From an uncultured Lachnospiraceae bacterium (lineage in GTDB: Bacteria > Bacillota > Clostridia > Lachnospirales > Lachnospiraceae): 11,261 nucleotides of DNA. The first letter of the stretch is position 1. Each line of letters opens with the position of its first letter. A program made the position numbers and the translations under genes. The stretch covers positions 1 to 11,261 of the forward strand of contig CAMQOJ010000088.1 of NCBI GenBank assembly GCA_947003375.1, given 5' to 3'. Below are positions 1-5,863 of the stretch, one piece after another. Under the pieces are notes generated by a model. It did not search any database and was not told where the DNA came from. It saw only the letters and a list, made by a program, of their open reading frames with translations.

Positions 1-50
1 GATCTACACGAGTCTCTTCGTCGGCAGCGTCAGATGTGTATAAGAGACAG
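1..50 (+). other. Untrimmed Illumina Nextera adapter (sequencing artefact)
   Basis: Bases 1-9 (GATCTACAC) are the end of the Illumina P5 oligonucleotide. Bases 10-17 (GAGTCTCT) sit where the 8-base i5 index belongs. Bases 18-50 match the 33-base Nextera Read 1 sequence, ending in the 19-base Tn5 mosaic end AGATGTGTATAAGAGACAG at 32-50. The order and spacing are exactly those of a Nextera library molecule. This is library DNA joined to the contig end, and any reading frame crossing it is chimeric: the minus-strand hisA frame runs on into the peptide VSYTHLTLPTKRLV, which is adapter translation. Confidence 0.98.
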
Positions 51-717
51 GCTCCAAATCTTCATAGCTGTGGACGCCGCCCGCGTAGGTCATGGGCTTC
101 CCTCCCCAGGCTCCGAGGAGAGATGCCAGTTCTTCTTCAATCCCCTCCGCCTTTCCCTCCACGTCCACTGCGTGGATCAGGAACTCGTCGCAGTACCCCG
201 AAAGGCGCTCCAGTAGCGGCTCCTCTACCCTTTCCTGGGTCTCTCTCTGCCATCTGTCCGTGACCACACGATATCCGTCTCCGGTCTTCCTGCAGCTTAA
301 ATCCAGCACAAGCCGCTCCTTTCCCACTGCGTCCCGCATCTGCTCCAGCCTCTGATAATCAATCCGCCCCTGCCGGAACACGAAGGATGTGACGATGACA
401 TGGGACGCGCCCGCCTCCAGGAATTCCCCGGCAGTCTCCGGCGTGATGCCTCCTCCTGCCTGCAGCCCGCCGGGATAGGTCTCCAGCGCCGACAGCGCCT
501 GCCGCTTCGTGGCGGCATACTGGGGGCTGTCCGCGGCATTGAGCAGTATGACATGCCCACCCCGAATGCCCGCATCCCGGTAGAGCCCGGCATAATAGGC
601 CGCCCCACGCTCCGCCACGAAGTTCTCCTGGGCCGTGTCCCCTGCGTCCCGCAGGCTCCCGCCTACAATCTGCTTCACATGGCCGTTGTGAATATCGATA
701 CATGGCCTGAACTCCAT
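51..717 (-). CDS. hisA: HisA, eukaryotic (HIS6-like) type, C-terminus missing
   Basis: Predicted phosphoribosylformimino-5-aminoimidazole carboxamide ribotide isomerase, the cytoplasmic (beta/alpha)8-barrel enzyme that opens the ribose of ProFAR to PRFAR in histidine synthesis. The sequence resembles yeast HIS6 more than the usual bacterial HisA: CIDIHNGHVKQIVGGSLRD at residues 6-24, VIVTS at 107-111, VLDLSCRKTGDG at 137-148, EFLIHAVDVEG at 178-188. Asp8 and Asp139 are in the positions expected for the catalytic pair; GGGI (88-91) and YAGG (211-214) are phosphate-binding loops. The start at 717 is preceded by AGGAGG at 724-729 with a 6-nt spacer; an upstream in-frame ATG at 780 lacks such a site. 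222 complete codons are present before the adapter at 50; the family is about 250-265 residues, so roughly 35-40 are lost. No other his gene is visible. Confidence 0.93.
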
Positions 718-731
718 CCCGTACCTCCTCT

Positions 732-749
732 TCAAAAAAATTTTTTTGA
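732..749. repeat. 18-bp perfect A7T7 palindrome upstream of hisA
   Basis: TCAAAAAAATTTTTTTGA is its own reverse complement and lies just upstream of the hisA ribosome binding site (724-729). It falls in the hisA leader or promoter. It could be an operator half-site pair, an intrinsically bent A-tract or simply an AT-rich spacer; the sequence alone does not decide. Confidence 0.6.
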
Positions 750-800
750 TCCCCGCCGTATAAAACCTGCCGCAAGTCACATACTAGTGGCATATCAGCC

Positions 801-844
801 ATTCCGCGCAGAATTCTCCGCCAGATGTGGATTCCGCACAGAAT
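801..844. repeat. Imperfect tandem direct repeat, 30-bp period
   Basis: ATTCCGCGCAGAAT at 801-814 recurs as ATTCCGCACAGAAT at 831-844 (13 of 14 identical). Each is followed by a weaker similarity ending in GATGT. It lies in the 250-bp region between divergent hisA and the lipoprotein gene and codes for nothing convincing. It may be a regulator-binding pair or a decayed duplication. Confidence 0.5.
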
Positions 845-904
845 CGTCTGATGTATTTCCTATTAAACCATGATTTCGTGCGCCCCGCGCACATGGAATC
901 AGGA

Positions 905-931
905 GTTGACATGTTGCACTTCCATGTCAAC
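905..931 (+). promoter_or_regulatory. 9-bp inverted repeat, possible operator/-35 region of the lipoprotein gene
   Basis: GTTGACATG (905-913) and CATGTCAAC (923-931) are perfect reverse complements separated by 9 nt (TTGCACTTC). The left arm contains a consensus -35 hexamer, TTGACA at 906-911. No good -10 follows at 17 nt: 929-934 is AACATT, and AT-rich sequence appears at 934-942. The repeat ends 36 nt before the start codon at 968. It is either a dyad operator over a weak promoter or an RNA hairpin in the leader. Confidence 0.5.
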
Positions 932-967
932 ATTACAAAATATCCACGCAGCAGAATGGAGGAAACT

Positions 968-1519
968 ATGAAAAAAGGAAAAAGACTTGCAGGAGCCAAA
1001 AAGCTCTTGGCGTTAGGGCTGGTGCTTGCCTATGTATGCATGGCTACTGCCTGCACCAACAACGACAAAAAGGACAACAGCTCTGACAGCATGGCCGGAA
1101 CCAGCACCCAGGATTCCGGCTCCAGCGCTGCTGGCAGCAGTTCAGGCAACGGCAGCTCTGCCGAAAGCTCTGGCAGCAGTTCCGCCGAGAGCAGCACCAC
1201 TGGCTCAGATGCCGGAAACAGTTCAAGCACCGGCAACAGCAATGATGCCGGAAACGGCAATGACACCGGCAACGGCGTTGGAGAAGGCGGCGCCACCCAG
1301 GGGGATGACGATTCCCTGCTGGACGACGCGGGCGATGCCATCGACGATGCAGTGGACGACGTCACCGACGGCATCGACAATATCACGGATGACCTCACCG
1401 GCAATGATAACAATTCCGGAAACGGCACCACCACGAACGGTACTACAAACGGCACCGGAGCGGCAGACGGGACTCGCAGCCGCATGTACGGCAACCCTTC
1501 CGGCGGCGCCATAAGGTAA
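968..1519 (+). CDS. Small low-complexity putative lipoprotein, unknown function
   Basis: 183 residues, family not recognised. The N-terminus looks like a lipoprotein signal: basic MKKGKRLAGAKK, hydrophobic core at 13-24, then ATAC with Cys29 as the likely lipidated residue. The lipobox is weak, with Ala at -3 where Leu is usual. The mature part has two sections: a Ser/Gly/Asn/Ala/Thr-rich stretch at 38-112, as in wall-spanning linkers, and a strongly acidic segment at 113-146 built on a DD-x-(V/I/A) pattern (DDAGDAIDDAVDDVTDGIDN), which could form an amphipathic helix. It then returns to Asn/Gly/Thr-rich sequence and ends in RSRMYGNPSGGAIR. The start at 968 is supported by GGAGG at 958-962, 5 nt away; longer in-frame starts have no comparable site. 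Probably anchored outside the membrane. No catalytic motif is visible. Confidence 0.75.
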   Translation: MKKGKRLAGAKKLLALGLVLAYVCMATACTNNDKKDNSSDSMAGTSTQDSGSSAAGSSSGNGSSAESSGSSSAESSTTGSDAGNSSSTGNSNDAGNGNDTGNGVGEGGATQGDDDSLLDDAGDAIDDAVDDVTDGIDNITDDLTGNDNNSGNGTTTNGTTNGTGAADGTRSRMYGNPSGGAIR

Positions 1520-1524
1520 CTATG

Positions 1525-1590
1525 TCTCAGGCGTTTTCCGGATGCCCCAGGCAGACCCTGCGGCAGAAGGCATGCGCCTGAGAATGCCTT
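1525..1590. terminator. Convergent intergenic region with two competing hairpins
   Basis: This lies between the convergent ends of the lipoprotein gene (1519) and fbp (1599). Stem A pairs TCTCAGGCG (1525-1533) with CGCCTGAGA (1575-1583). Stem B pairs AAGGCAT (1567-1573) with ATGCCTT (1584-1590), and its loop contains the right arm of A, so both cannot form without a pseudoknot. The long U-run of a classical terminator is missing on both strands. It probably helps end one or both transcripts, but this is inferred from position. Confidence 0.35.
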
Positions 1591-1598
1591 TCGCTCGC

Positions 1599-3554
1599 CT
1601 ACTCCTCCCGCAGCGTGCCGTCCCGGTAAGCCTCCAGCAGCTCCTCCAGGTAATAGACCTGCTCCCGCAGCTCCCGTCCCACATCCGTATCCGCCACCAG
1701 CTTCCTGTGTACATAGGTCTCCACGTCAAGATAATGGGAGAACAGGTCGGATTCGTTGACGATCGCCGCGCAGGCGGATTCGAAGGGCTCATGTGCCACG
1801 AGCTGCATCCCCCTGGAGCTACATACCAGCGTATACCCCGCTATGCCCGTCTTCGCCTGATAGGCCTTGGAAAAGCCGCCGTCGATAATCAAGAGCCTGC
1901 CCCCGCACTTGATGGGGGACTCCCCGTGTATCTGCTCCACGGGCACATGGCCGTTGACGATATGGGACTCCTTGCCGTGGAGACCGAATTCCTTCAGGAT
2001 GCGGTCCACGGTCTCCTCCTGCTCCAGCAGCCTGTAGTAGCTGTTCTTCCGCTCTTCGTGGGCCTCCTTCTCCTCTACGAAATACCGTTCAAAAGTAGCC
2101 ATCTTGTCCTTGCCGAACACGGGCGAGCCTTTTCCTGCCCCGATATACCACATAAGGTCCTGGCCCATGGCCCGCTCCGCCTGGTCCTTGGCGTAATACC
2201 CTCTCCTGGCATGGTGCTCCAGGATGTCGTACAGCGCCTTTCCGCTGTACGCTTTTCCGCAGATTTCCACCCCGGCAAAGCTGCCGTCCTCCTCCATGGG
2301 CATACAGCCGTGATAGAGGAGGTTCCCGTTGTAGATTTTGTACAGGCCGCCCTTGGAGTAGAGGAAGCGCACATGGCGCTGCAGCTTCTCGCAGTTCTGG
2401 AAGTTCTGCTGCAGCCCCCGCATGACCTCCTCTTCCTCCTCCGTCAGGGCCAGGGGATCCGAGGGATCCACCGTGGGGAAATCCATGTCCCGCATAGTGT
2501 ATTCCCGGCCCTCGCTGCCCAGGCGGACGGTCCCCTTCTGGAAGTCTATCCGCTCCAGCAGCACCCTGTCCTCCATGTGGAACTCCGGATGCCGCCTGAT
2601 TAGCTGCCCCTCCAGCTTGAACTGGAGGATGGCCATGGCCTTGTGCATCCTGACGTCTAAGTCCAGGGCCTTCCGGTTGCGGTTCTTGCCCGTGCGCACG
2701 GCGAATACGCTGCAGTCCGTGTGCTCATAGACATCCATCACGAAGGTGGCCAGGGGCAGCAGGTTGATGCCGTAGCCGTCCTCTAAGGTGTCCAGGTTCC
2801 CGTAGCGGGCCGCGATCCGGATCACATTGGCGATACATGCCATATGGCCGCTGGCGGCTCCCATCCACGCCACGTCATGGTTCCCCCACTGCACGTCCAC
2901 AGAGTGATAGGCGCACAGGGTGTCCATGATGATATGGGGCCCCGGCCCTCTGTCGTAGATGTCCCCCACAATGTGGAGATGGTCTATGACCAGGCGCTGA
3001 ATCAGCTGGCTCAGGGCCACGATGAACTGGGGCGCCCGGCCAATCCGGATAATCGTGCGGATGATTTCGTTGTAGTACGCCTCTTTGTCGTGGATCTCCT
3101 CCTTCTCCGTGATCAGCTCCTCGATGACATAGGCGAAGTCCTTAGGCAGCGCCTTGCGCACCTTGGAGCGGGTATACTTGGAAGACACCCTCTTGATGAC
3201 CTGCACCAGTCTGTGGAGGGAGATTTTGTACCAGTCCTCCAGATTGTCCTCTTCCTTCTTGACGATCTCCAGCTTTTCCTCCGGATAATAGATCAGGGTA
3301 GCCAGGCTCTTCTTGTCCCTGCTGCTGATTGTATTGCCGAATTCCTCATCGATCTTCTTGCGCACGGAGCCGGAGCCGTTCTTCAGCACATGGTTGAACT
3401 GCTCGTACTCTCCGTGGATGTCCGTCAGGAAATGCTCCGTGCCCTTGGGCAGGTTCATGATGGACTGGAGGTTGATGATCTCCGTGGAAGCCGCCGCAAC
3501 GCTTGGGTACTGCTTCGCCAGGACTCTTAAGACCTGATTGTCTTTCTCCTTCAT
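1599..3554 (-). CDS. fbp: Fructose-1,6-bisphosphatase, class III
   Basis: 651 residues, the usual length for the Firmicutes class III FBPase, a cytoplasmic metal-dependent enzyme hydrolysing fructose-1,6-bisphosphate to fructose-6-phosphate in gluconeogenesis. It has the metallophosphatase signature set in order: LTDIHGEY at 43-50, GDIYDRGPG at 197-205, WGNHD at 223-227 and NGHVP at 534-538. The N-terminal STEIINLQSIMNLPKGTEHF is typical of the family. The start at 3554 has GGGGGAG at 3560-3566, 5 nt upstream. It lies 61 bp downstream of dapB on the same strand, with no terminator evident between them, so it is probably co-transcribed with dapB. This places a gluconeogenic enzyme behind lysine-pathway genes with no direct metabolic link. 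No frameshift or missing motif was seen. Confidence 0.96.
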   Translation of the reverse strand: MKEKDNQVLRVLAKQYPSVAAASTEIINLQSIMNLPKGTEHFLTDIHGEYEQFNHVLKNGSGSVRKKIDEEFGNTISSRDKKSLATLIYYPEEKLEIVKKEEDNLEDWYKISLHRLVQVIKRVSSKYTRSKVRKALPKDFAYVIEELITEKEEIHDKEAYYNEIIRTIIRIGRAPQFIVALSQLIQRLVIDHLHIVGDIYDRGPGPHIIMDTLCAYHSVDVQWGNHDVAWMGAASGHMACIANVIRIAARYGNLDTLEDGYGINLLPLATFVMDVYEHTDCSVFAVRTGKNRNRKALDLDVRMHKAMAILQFKLEGQLIRRHPEFHMEDRVLLERIDFQKGTVRLGSEGREYTMRDMDFPTVDPSDPLALTEEEEEVMRGLQQNFQNCEKLQRHVRFLYSKGGLYKIYNGNLLYHGCMPMEEDGSFAGVEICGKAYSGKALYDILEHHARRGYYAKDQAERAMGQDLMWYIGAGKGSPVFGKDKMATFERYFVEEKEAHEERKNSYYRLLEQEETVDRILKEFGLHGKESHIVNGHVPVEQIHGESPIKCGGRLLIIDGGFSKAYQAKTGIAGYTLVCSSRGMQLVAHEPFESACAAIVNESDLFSHYLDVETYVHRKLVADTDVGRELREQVYYLEELLEAYRDGTLREE

Positions 3555-3615
3555 GTATGCTCCCCCGTTTCTCCCTGTAGGCCACTGCCTCCCATGGCCC
3601 GCAGGCCCCCATCCT

Positions 3616-4380
3616 CTACAGCGCGGCTTCTATCACATGGCTCATGTCATATCTGCCCGCAGGCTTCCCGGCCAGGAACTTGGCCGCCTGTACGGCCCCC
3701 TTGCCGAAGACCGCCTTGGAGTAGGCCCTGTGGGAAAAGGTGATGACCTCATCCGGCCCGGCGAATATCACGTCATGGTCGCCCACGATGGTGCCTCCCC
3801 TGACGGCGCTGATGCCGATTTCCTTCTCCGGACGCCGCTCCCGCCTGGCGCTCCTGTCATAAGCATAGGAGTAAGCGTTGCCTAACTCCTCATTGATGGC
3901 ATCGGCCAGCGCCAGCGCAGTCCCGCTGGGGGCGTCCACCTTCAGGTTGTGGTGCTTCTCCACGATCTCCATGTCGAATCCCCCGGGGGCCAGCACCCCC
4001 GCCGCGTTCTTCAGGAGCTTTAAGAGAAGGTTTATCCCCAGGGACATATTGGCGGAGCGCAGCAGGGGGATGGACTTCGCGGCCTCCTCCGCCTTCTTCA
4101 TCTGCTCCTCGCCAAGGCCCGTGGTGCAGAGCACGCAGGGGAGCTTCCTCTCCACGCAGTAGTCCAGCATCCGCTCCACCGCCCCGGCCGTGGAGAAATC
4201 CACCAGGCAGTCAGCCTCCACATCGCATTCCCCGATATCCGTAAAGACGGGGAATGGGTTCTTCCCATCGTCGAACAGGTCGATTCCGGCCACCAGCTCC
4301 GCCTCTTTGTCCGCCTCCAGGAGCCCCCGGATGACCTGTCCCATCTTTCCGTTGCAGCCGTGCATGATAATCTTAACCAT
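3616..4380 (-). CDS. dapB: 4-hydroxy-tetrahydrodipicolinate reductase
   Basis: 254 residues. DapB reduces the DapA product to tetrahydrodipicolinate with NAD(P)H, the second committed step toward diaminopimelate and lysine. The nucleotide-binding loop is GCNGKMG at 8-14. DFSTAGA (61-67), TTGLG (86-90) and ANMSLGIN (110-117) are conserved Rossmann/hinge segments. The signature EKHHNLKVDAPSGTAL at 141-156 supplies the catalytic His pair and Lys147. The start at 4380 (MVKIIMHG) is chosen because GGAGG at 4392-4396 lies 11 nt upstream; that spacing is slightly long. An in-frame ATG at 4398 would begin within this site and has no site of its own. It is the partner of dapA, 247 bp upstream on the same strand, with repeats between. 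Lysine control through the dapA riboswitch is likely if transcription reads through. Confidence 0.97.
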   Translation of the reverse strand: MVKIIMHGCNGKMGQVIRGLLEADKEAELVAGIDLFDDGKNPFPVFTDIGECDVEADCLVDFSTAGAVERMLDYCVERKLPCVLCTTGLGEEQMKKAEEAAKSIPLLRSANMSLGINLLLKLLKNAAGVLAPGGFDMEIVEKHHNLKVDAPSGTALALADAINEELGNAYSYAYDRSARRERRPEKEIGISAVRGGTIVGDHDVIFAGPDEVITFSHRAYSKAVFGKGAVQAAKFLAGKPAGRYDMSHVIEAAL

Positions 4381-4396
4381 ATCTGAATATGCCTCC

Positions 4397-4435
4397 ATTC
4401 CAGTTCCGCATTTGTCCAGACAGCACCAAATCCCG
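4397..4435 (+). repeat. 39-bp direct repeat, copy A
   Basis: It begins ATTCCAGTTCCGCATTTGT (4397-4415) and ends CCAAATCCCG (4426-4435). The same 39 bases recur at 4504-4542 with 5 mismatches, all in the CCAGACAGCA stretch. It lies immediately upstream of the dapB start and overlaps its ribosome-binding region by one base at most. Confidence 0.9.
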
Positions 4436-4501
4436 GCATAGAATTTCCGGCCGCTTAGTGATTGCGTCCGTAAATCCTATGGGCACTGTCTGGACAATTG
4501 C
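4408..4501. repeat. 16-bp near-perfect inverted repeat in the dapA-dapB gap
   Basis: GCATTTGTCCAGACAG (4408-4423) faces CTGTCTGGACAATTGC (4486-4501), with 15 of 16 positions complementary and 62 nt between. The right arm is a minus-oriented third copy of the unit at 4397 and 4504. The dapA-dapB mRNA could fold it into a stem-loop ahead of the dapB ribosome binding site, where it could affect message stability or dapB translation. It could also be the remnant of a small mobile repeat. Confidence 0.75.
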
Positions 4502-4503
4502 TG

Positions 4504-4542
4504 ATTCCAGTTCCGCATTTGTAAAGGCAGTGCCAAATCCCG
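4504..4542 (+). repeat. 39-bp direct repeat, copy C
   Basis: This is the second plus-oriented copy of the 4397-4435 repeat, 107 bp away start to start, 34 of 39 identical. The inverted copy (4486-4501) abuts it, giving the order plus, minus, plus. No open frame or transposase accompanies them. Confidence 0.85.
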
Positions 4543-4627
4543 CTCTGTCTCCGTTACCTTTTCCCACCCAAAAGGGCTCCCGCGTCGGGAATCGCGCCCG
4601 ATGCGGCAGCCCCGGTCAATGGTGATC

Positions 4628-5512
4628 CTACAGCAATCCGTATCCCCGCATGGCCTTCTCCAGGCGCTGCACGTTGGCGGGCTCCATCTCGGTCAGAGGC
4701 CTGCGCAGCCTTCCGCCTATCATCCCCATCAGGCTCAGGGCCTTCTTCACGGGAATGGGGTTCACCTCGCAGAAAAGCGCGTTGCACAGCTCCATGGCCT
4801 CCAGCTGCATGCGGCAGCTCCCCTTGGCGTCGCCGTCCAGGTATTTCTGGCAGATTTCATGGGTCTGGGCCGGCGCCACATTTCCCAGCACGGAGATCAC
4901 GCCGATGCCGCCCAGGGACATGATGGGTACAATCTGGTCGTCATTGCCGGAGTAGATGTCCACCTTGCCTGCCCCGATGGCCGCCAGATGGGCAATCTGG
5001 CCGATATTGCCGCTGGCCTCCTTGACGCCCACTATGTTCTCCACGTCCGTGCACAGCCTGAGAATCGTCTCCGGCGCGATATTGCAGCCGGTCCTGCTGG
5101 GCACATTGTAGAGGATGATGGGGAGCTTCACCGAATCAGCCACCGCCTTGAAATGGGCGTAGAGGCCGTTCTGGGTAGCCTTGTTGTAATAGGGGCTCAC
5201 CAGCAGCAGGCCGTCCGCCCCCGCCTCCTGGGCCTCCTTCGACAGATGGATGGCAGTCTCCGTGCAGTTGGAGCCGGTGCCCGCCACCACGGGGATGCGC
5301 CCCGCCACCGTCTTCACGCAGTACCGGATCACCTCCGCGTGCTCCTCCAGGGTCAGCGTGGACGACTCGCCCGTAGTACCACAGACGATGATGGCGTCCG
5401 TCCCCTCCGCAATCTGGAATTCCAGCAGCTTCGCAAACCCTTCATAATCCACTTCACCATTATCACGCATGGGCGTAACGATGGCCACACCCGAGCCCTT
5501 AAAAATAGACAT
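4628..5512 (-). CDS. dapA: 4-hydroxy-tetrahydrodipicolinate synthase
   Basis: 294 residues, normal family length. DapA condenses pyruvate with aspartate-semialdehyde, the first step specific to diaminopimelate/lysine, in a (beta/alpha)8 barrel. Key residues are present: CGTTGES at 44-50 with Thr46/Thr47, Tyr109 in SPYYN, YNVPSRTG at 135-142 with Tyr135 and Arg140, and the Schiff-base Lys164 in VGVKEASGN. The start at 5512 follows GGAGGAG (5518-5524) with a 5-nt spacer. It is the first gene behind the promoter at 5824-5852, and its leader carries the lysine riboswitch and terminator, so transcription should fall when lysine is high. dapB lies downstream on the same strand. No irregularity was seen. 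Confidence 0.98.
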   Translation of the reverse strand: MSIFKGSGVAIVTPMRDNGEVDYEGFAKLLEFQIAEGTDAIIVCGTTGESSTLTLEEHAEVIRYCVKTVAGRIPVVAGTGSNCTETAIHLSKEAQEAGADGLLLVSPYYNKATQNGLYAHFKAVADSVKLPIILYNVPSRTGCNIAPETILRLCTDVENIVGVKEASGNIGQIAHLAAIGAGKVDIYSGNDDQIVPIMSLGGIGVISVLGNVAPAQTHEICQKYLDGDAKGSCRMQLEAMELCNALFCEVNPIPVKKALSLMGMIGGRLRRPLTEMEPANVQRLEKAMRGYGLL

Positions 5513-5553
5513 CTTTTCTCCTCCATCATCTTCGTTTCTCTACTGTGTGAATG

Positions 5554-5583
5554 AAACAAACGCCGACACACAAAGCGCCGGCG
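5554..5583 (-). terminator. Intrinsic terminator of the lysine riboswitch expression platform
   Basis: On the minus strand CGCCGGC (5583-5577) pairs with GTCGGCG (5567-5561) through 7 bp including one G-U, followed by TTTGTTT (5560-5554). It lies 25 nt beyond the aptamer and 41 nt before the dapA start. A competing pairing of TGCGCC (5585-5580) with GGTGCG (5619-5614), next to the aptamer's closing stem, could serve as antiterminator; that part is inferred. Confidence 0.82.
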
Positions 5584-5608
5584 CATGAATCCAATAGGAT
5601 AATATACC

Positions 5609-5776
5609 GATAGCGCACCATCCTGTAACCACCAGATGACAGTCACACAGCTCTTAACTGTATGCCCAAGAGCCGATGAGCAGATCATCCCCTCTTTCGG
5701 CGTGTTCCCCTTTCCCTTCCCTTCCTCTGCGCCTGCCGCATCCGAAAAGGTACTCTTGAAAAACGCAACCTCTATC
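5609..5776 (-). promoter_or_regulatory. Lysine riboswitch (L-box) aptamer in the dapA leader
   Basis: Read on the minus strand, the 168-nt segment has the L-box landmarks in order. P1 is closed by GATAG (5776-5772) and CTATC (5613-5609). Then come AGAGGTTGCG, AAGAGTA, GGGAAAGGGGAA, CGCCGAAAG, and a P4 arm in which CATACAG pairs with CTGTGTG and is followed by ACTGTCA. A final short arm leads to GGATGGTGCGCTATC. These match the conserved core of the Bacillus lysC L-box as I know it. Position before dapA and a following terminator fit lysine-triggered premature termination. Confidence 0.94.
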
Positions 5777-5795
5777 TTCTTGCATATATTCTCTC

Positions 5796-5817
5796 CAATA
5801 GAAAAGGCTTTCTATTG
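5796..5817 (-). promoter_or_regulatory. Perfect 9-bp hairpin at the 5' end of the dapA leader
   Basis: CAATAGAAA (5796-5804) and TTTCTATTG (5809-5817) are exact reverse complements around a 4-nt loop. The predicted transcription start, about 7 nt beyond the -10 box at 5824-5829, falls at its first base. The leader RNA would thus begin in a stem with almost no single-stranded 5' end. No U-run follows on the minus strand, so it is unlikely to terminate cobO transcripts. A role in protecting the 5' end is inferred. Confidence 0.7.
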
Positions 5818-5823
5818 TCATAA

Positions 5824-5852
5824 ATCATAACATCATACCGGAGTGCTGTCAA
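5824..5852 (-). promoter_or_regulatory. Sigma-A promoter of dapA
   Basis: On the minus strand TTGACA (5852-5847) is followed after exactly 17 nt by TATGAT (5829-5824), which differs from consensus at one position. It lies just 12 nt past the cobO stop and about 310 nt before dapA, so it initiates the riboswitch leader. Confidence 0.9.
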
Positions 5853-5863
5853 TGGATTTCTCG

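Noticed and set aside
4..50. Extra C-terminal residues VSYTHLTLPTKRLV of HisA and two short plus-strand frames starting in this region
   Set aside because: They are translation of the sequencing adapter.
827..967. Longer N-terminus for the lipoprotein starting at 827
   Set aside because: No ribosome binding site at 827. The internal ATG at 968 has GGAGG at proper spacing and starts a signal-peptide-like sequence.
1542..2603. Plus-strand open frame of about 350 codons opposite fbp
   Set aside because: Antisense shadow of the fbp codons, with no ribosome binding site and no recognisable domain. Similar plus-strand frames opposite dapA (4601-5554) and fbp (2844-3530) were dropped for the same reason.
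4381..4398. dapB start at 4398 (MEAYSD)
   Set aside because: That ATG partly overlaps the only good Shine-Dalgarno. DapB proteins begin close to the VKIIMHGCNGKMG strand-loop.
4397..4542. CRISPR-like repeats
   Set aside because: Only two direct copies plus an inverted one, no regular spacers and no cas genes.
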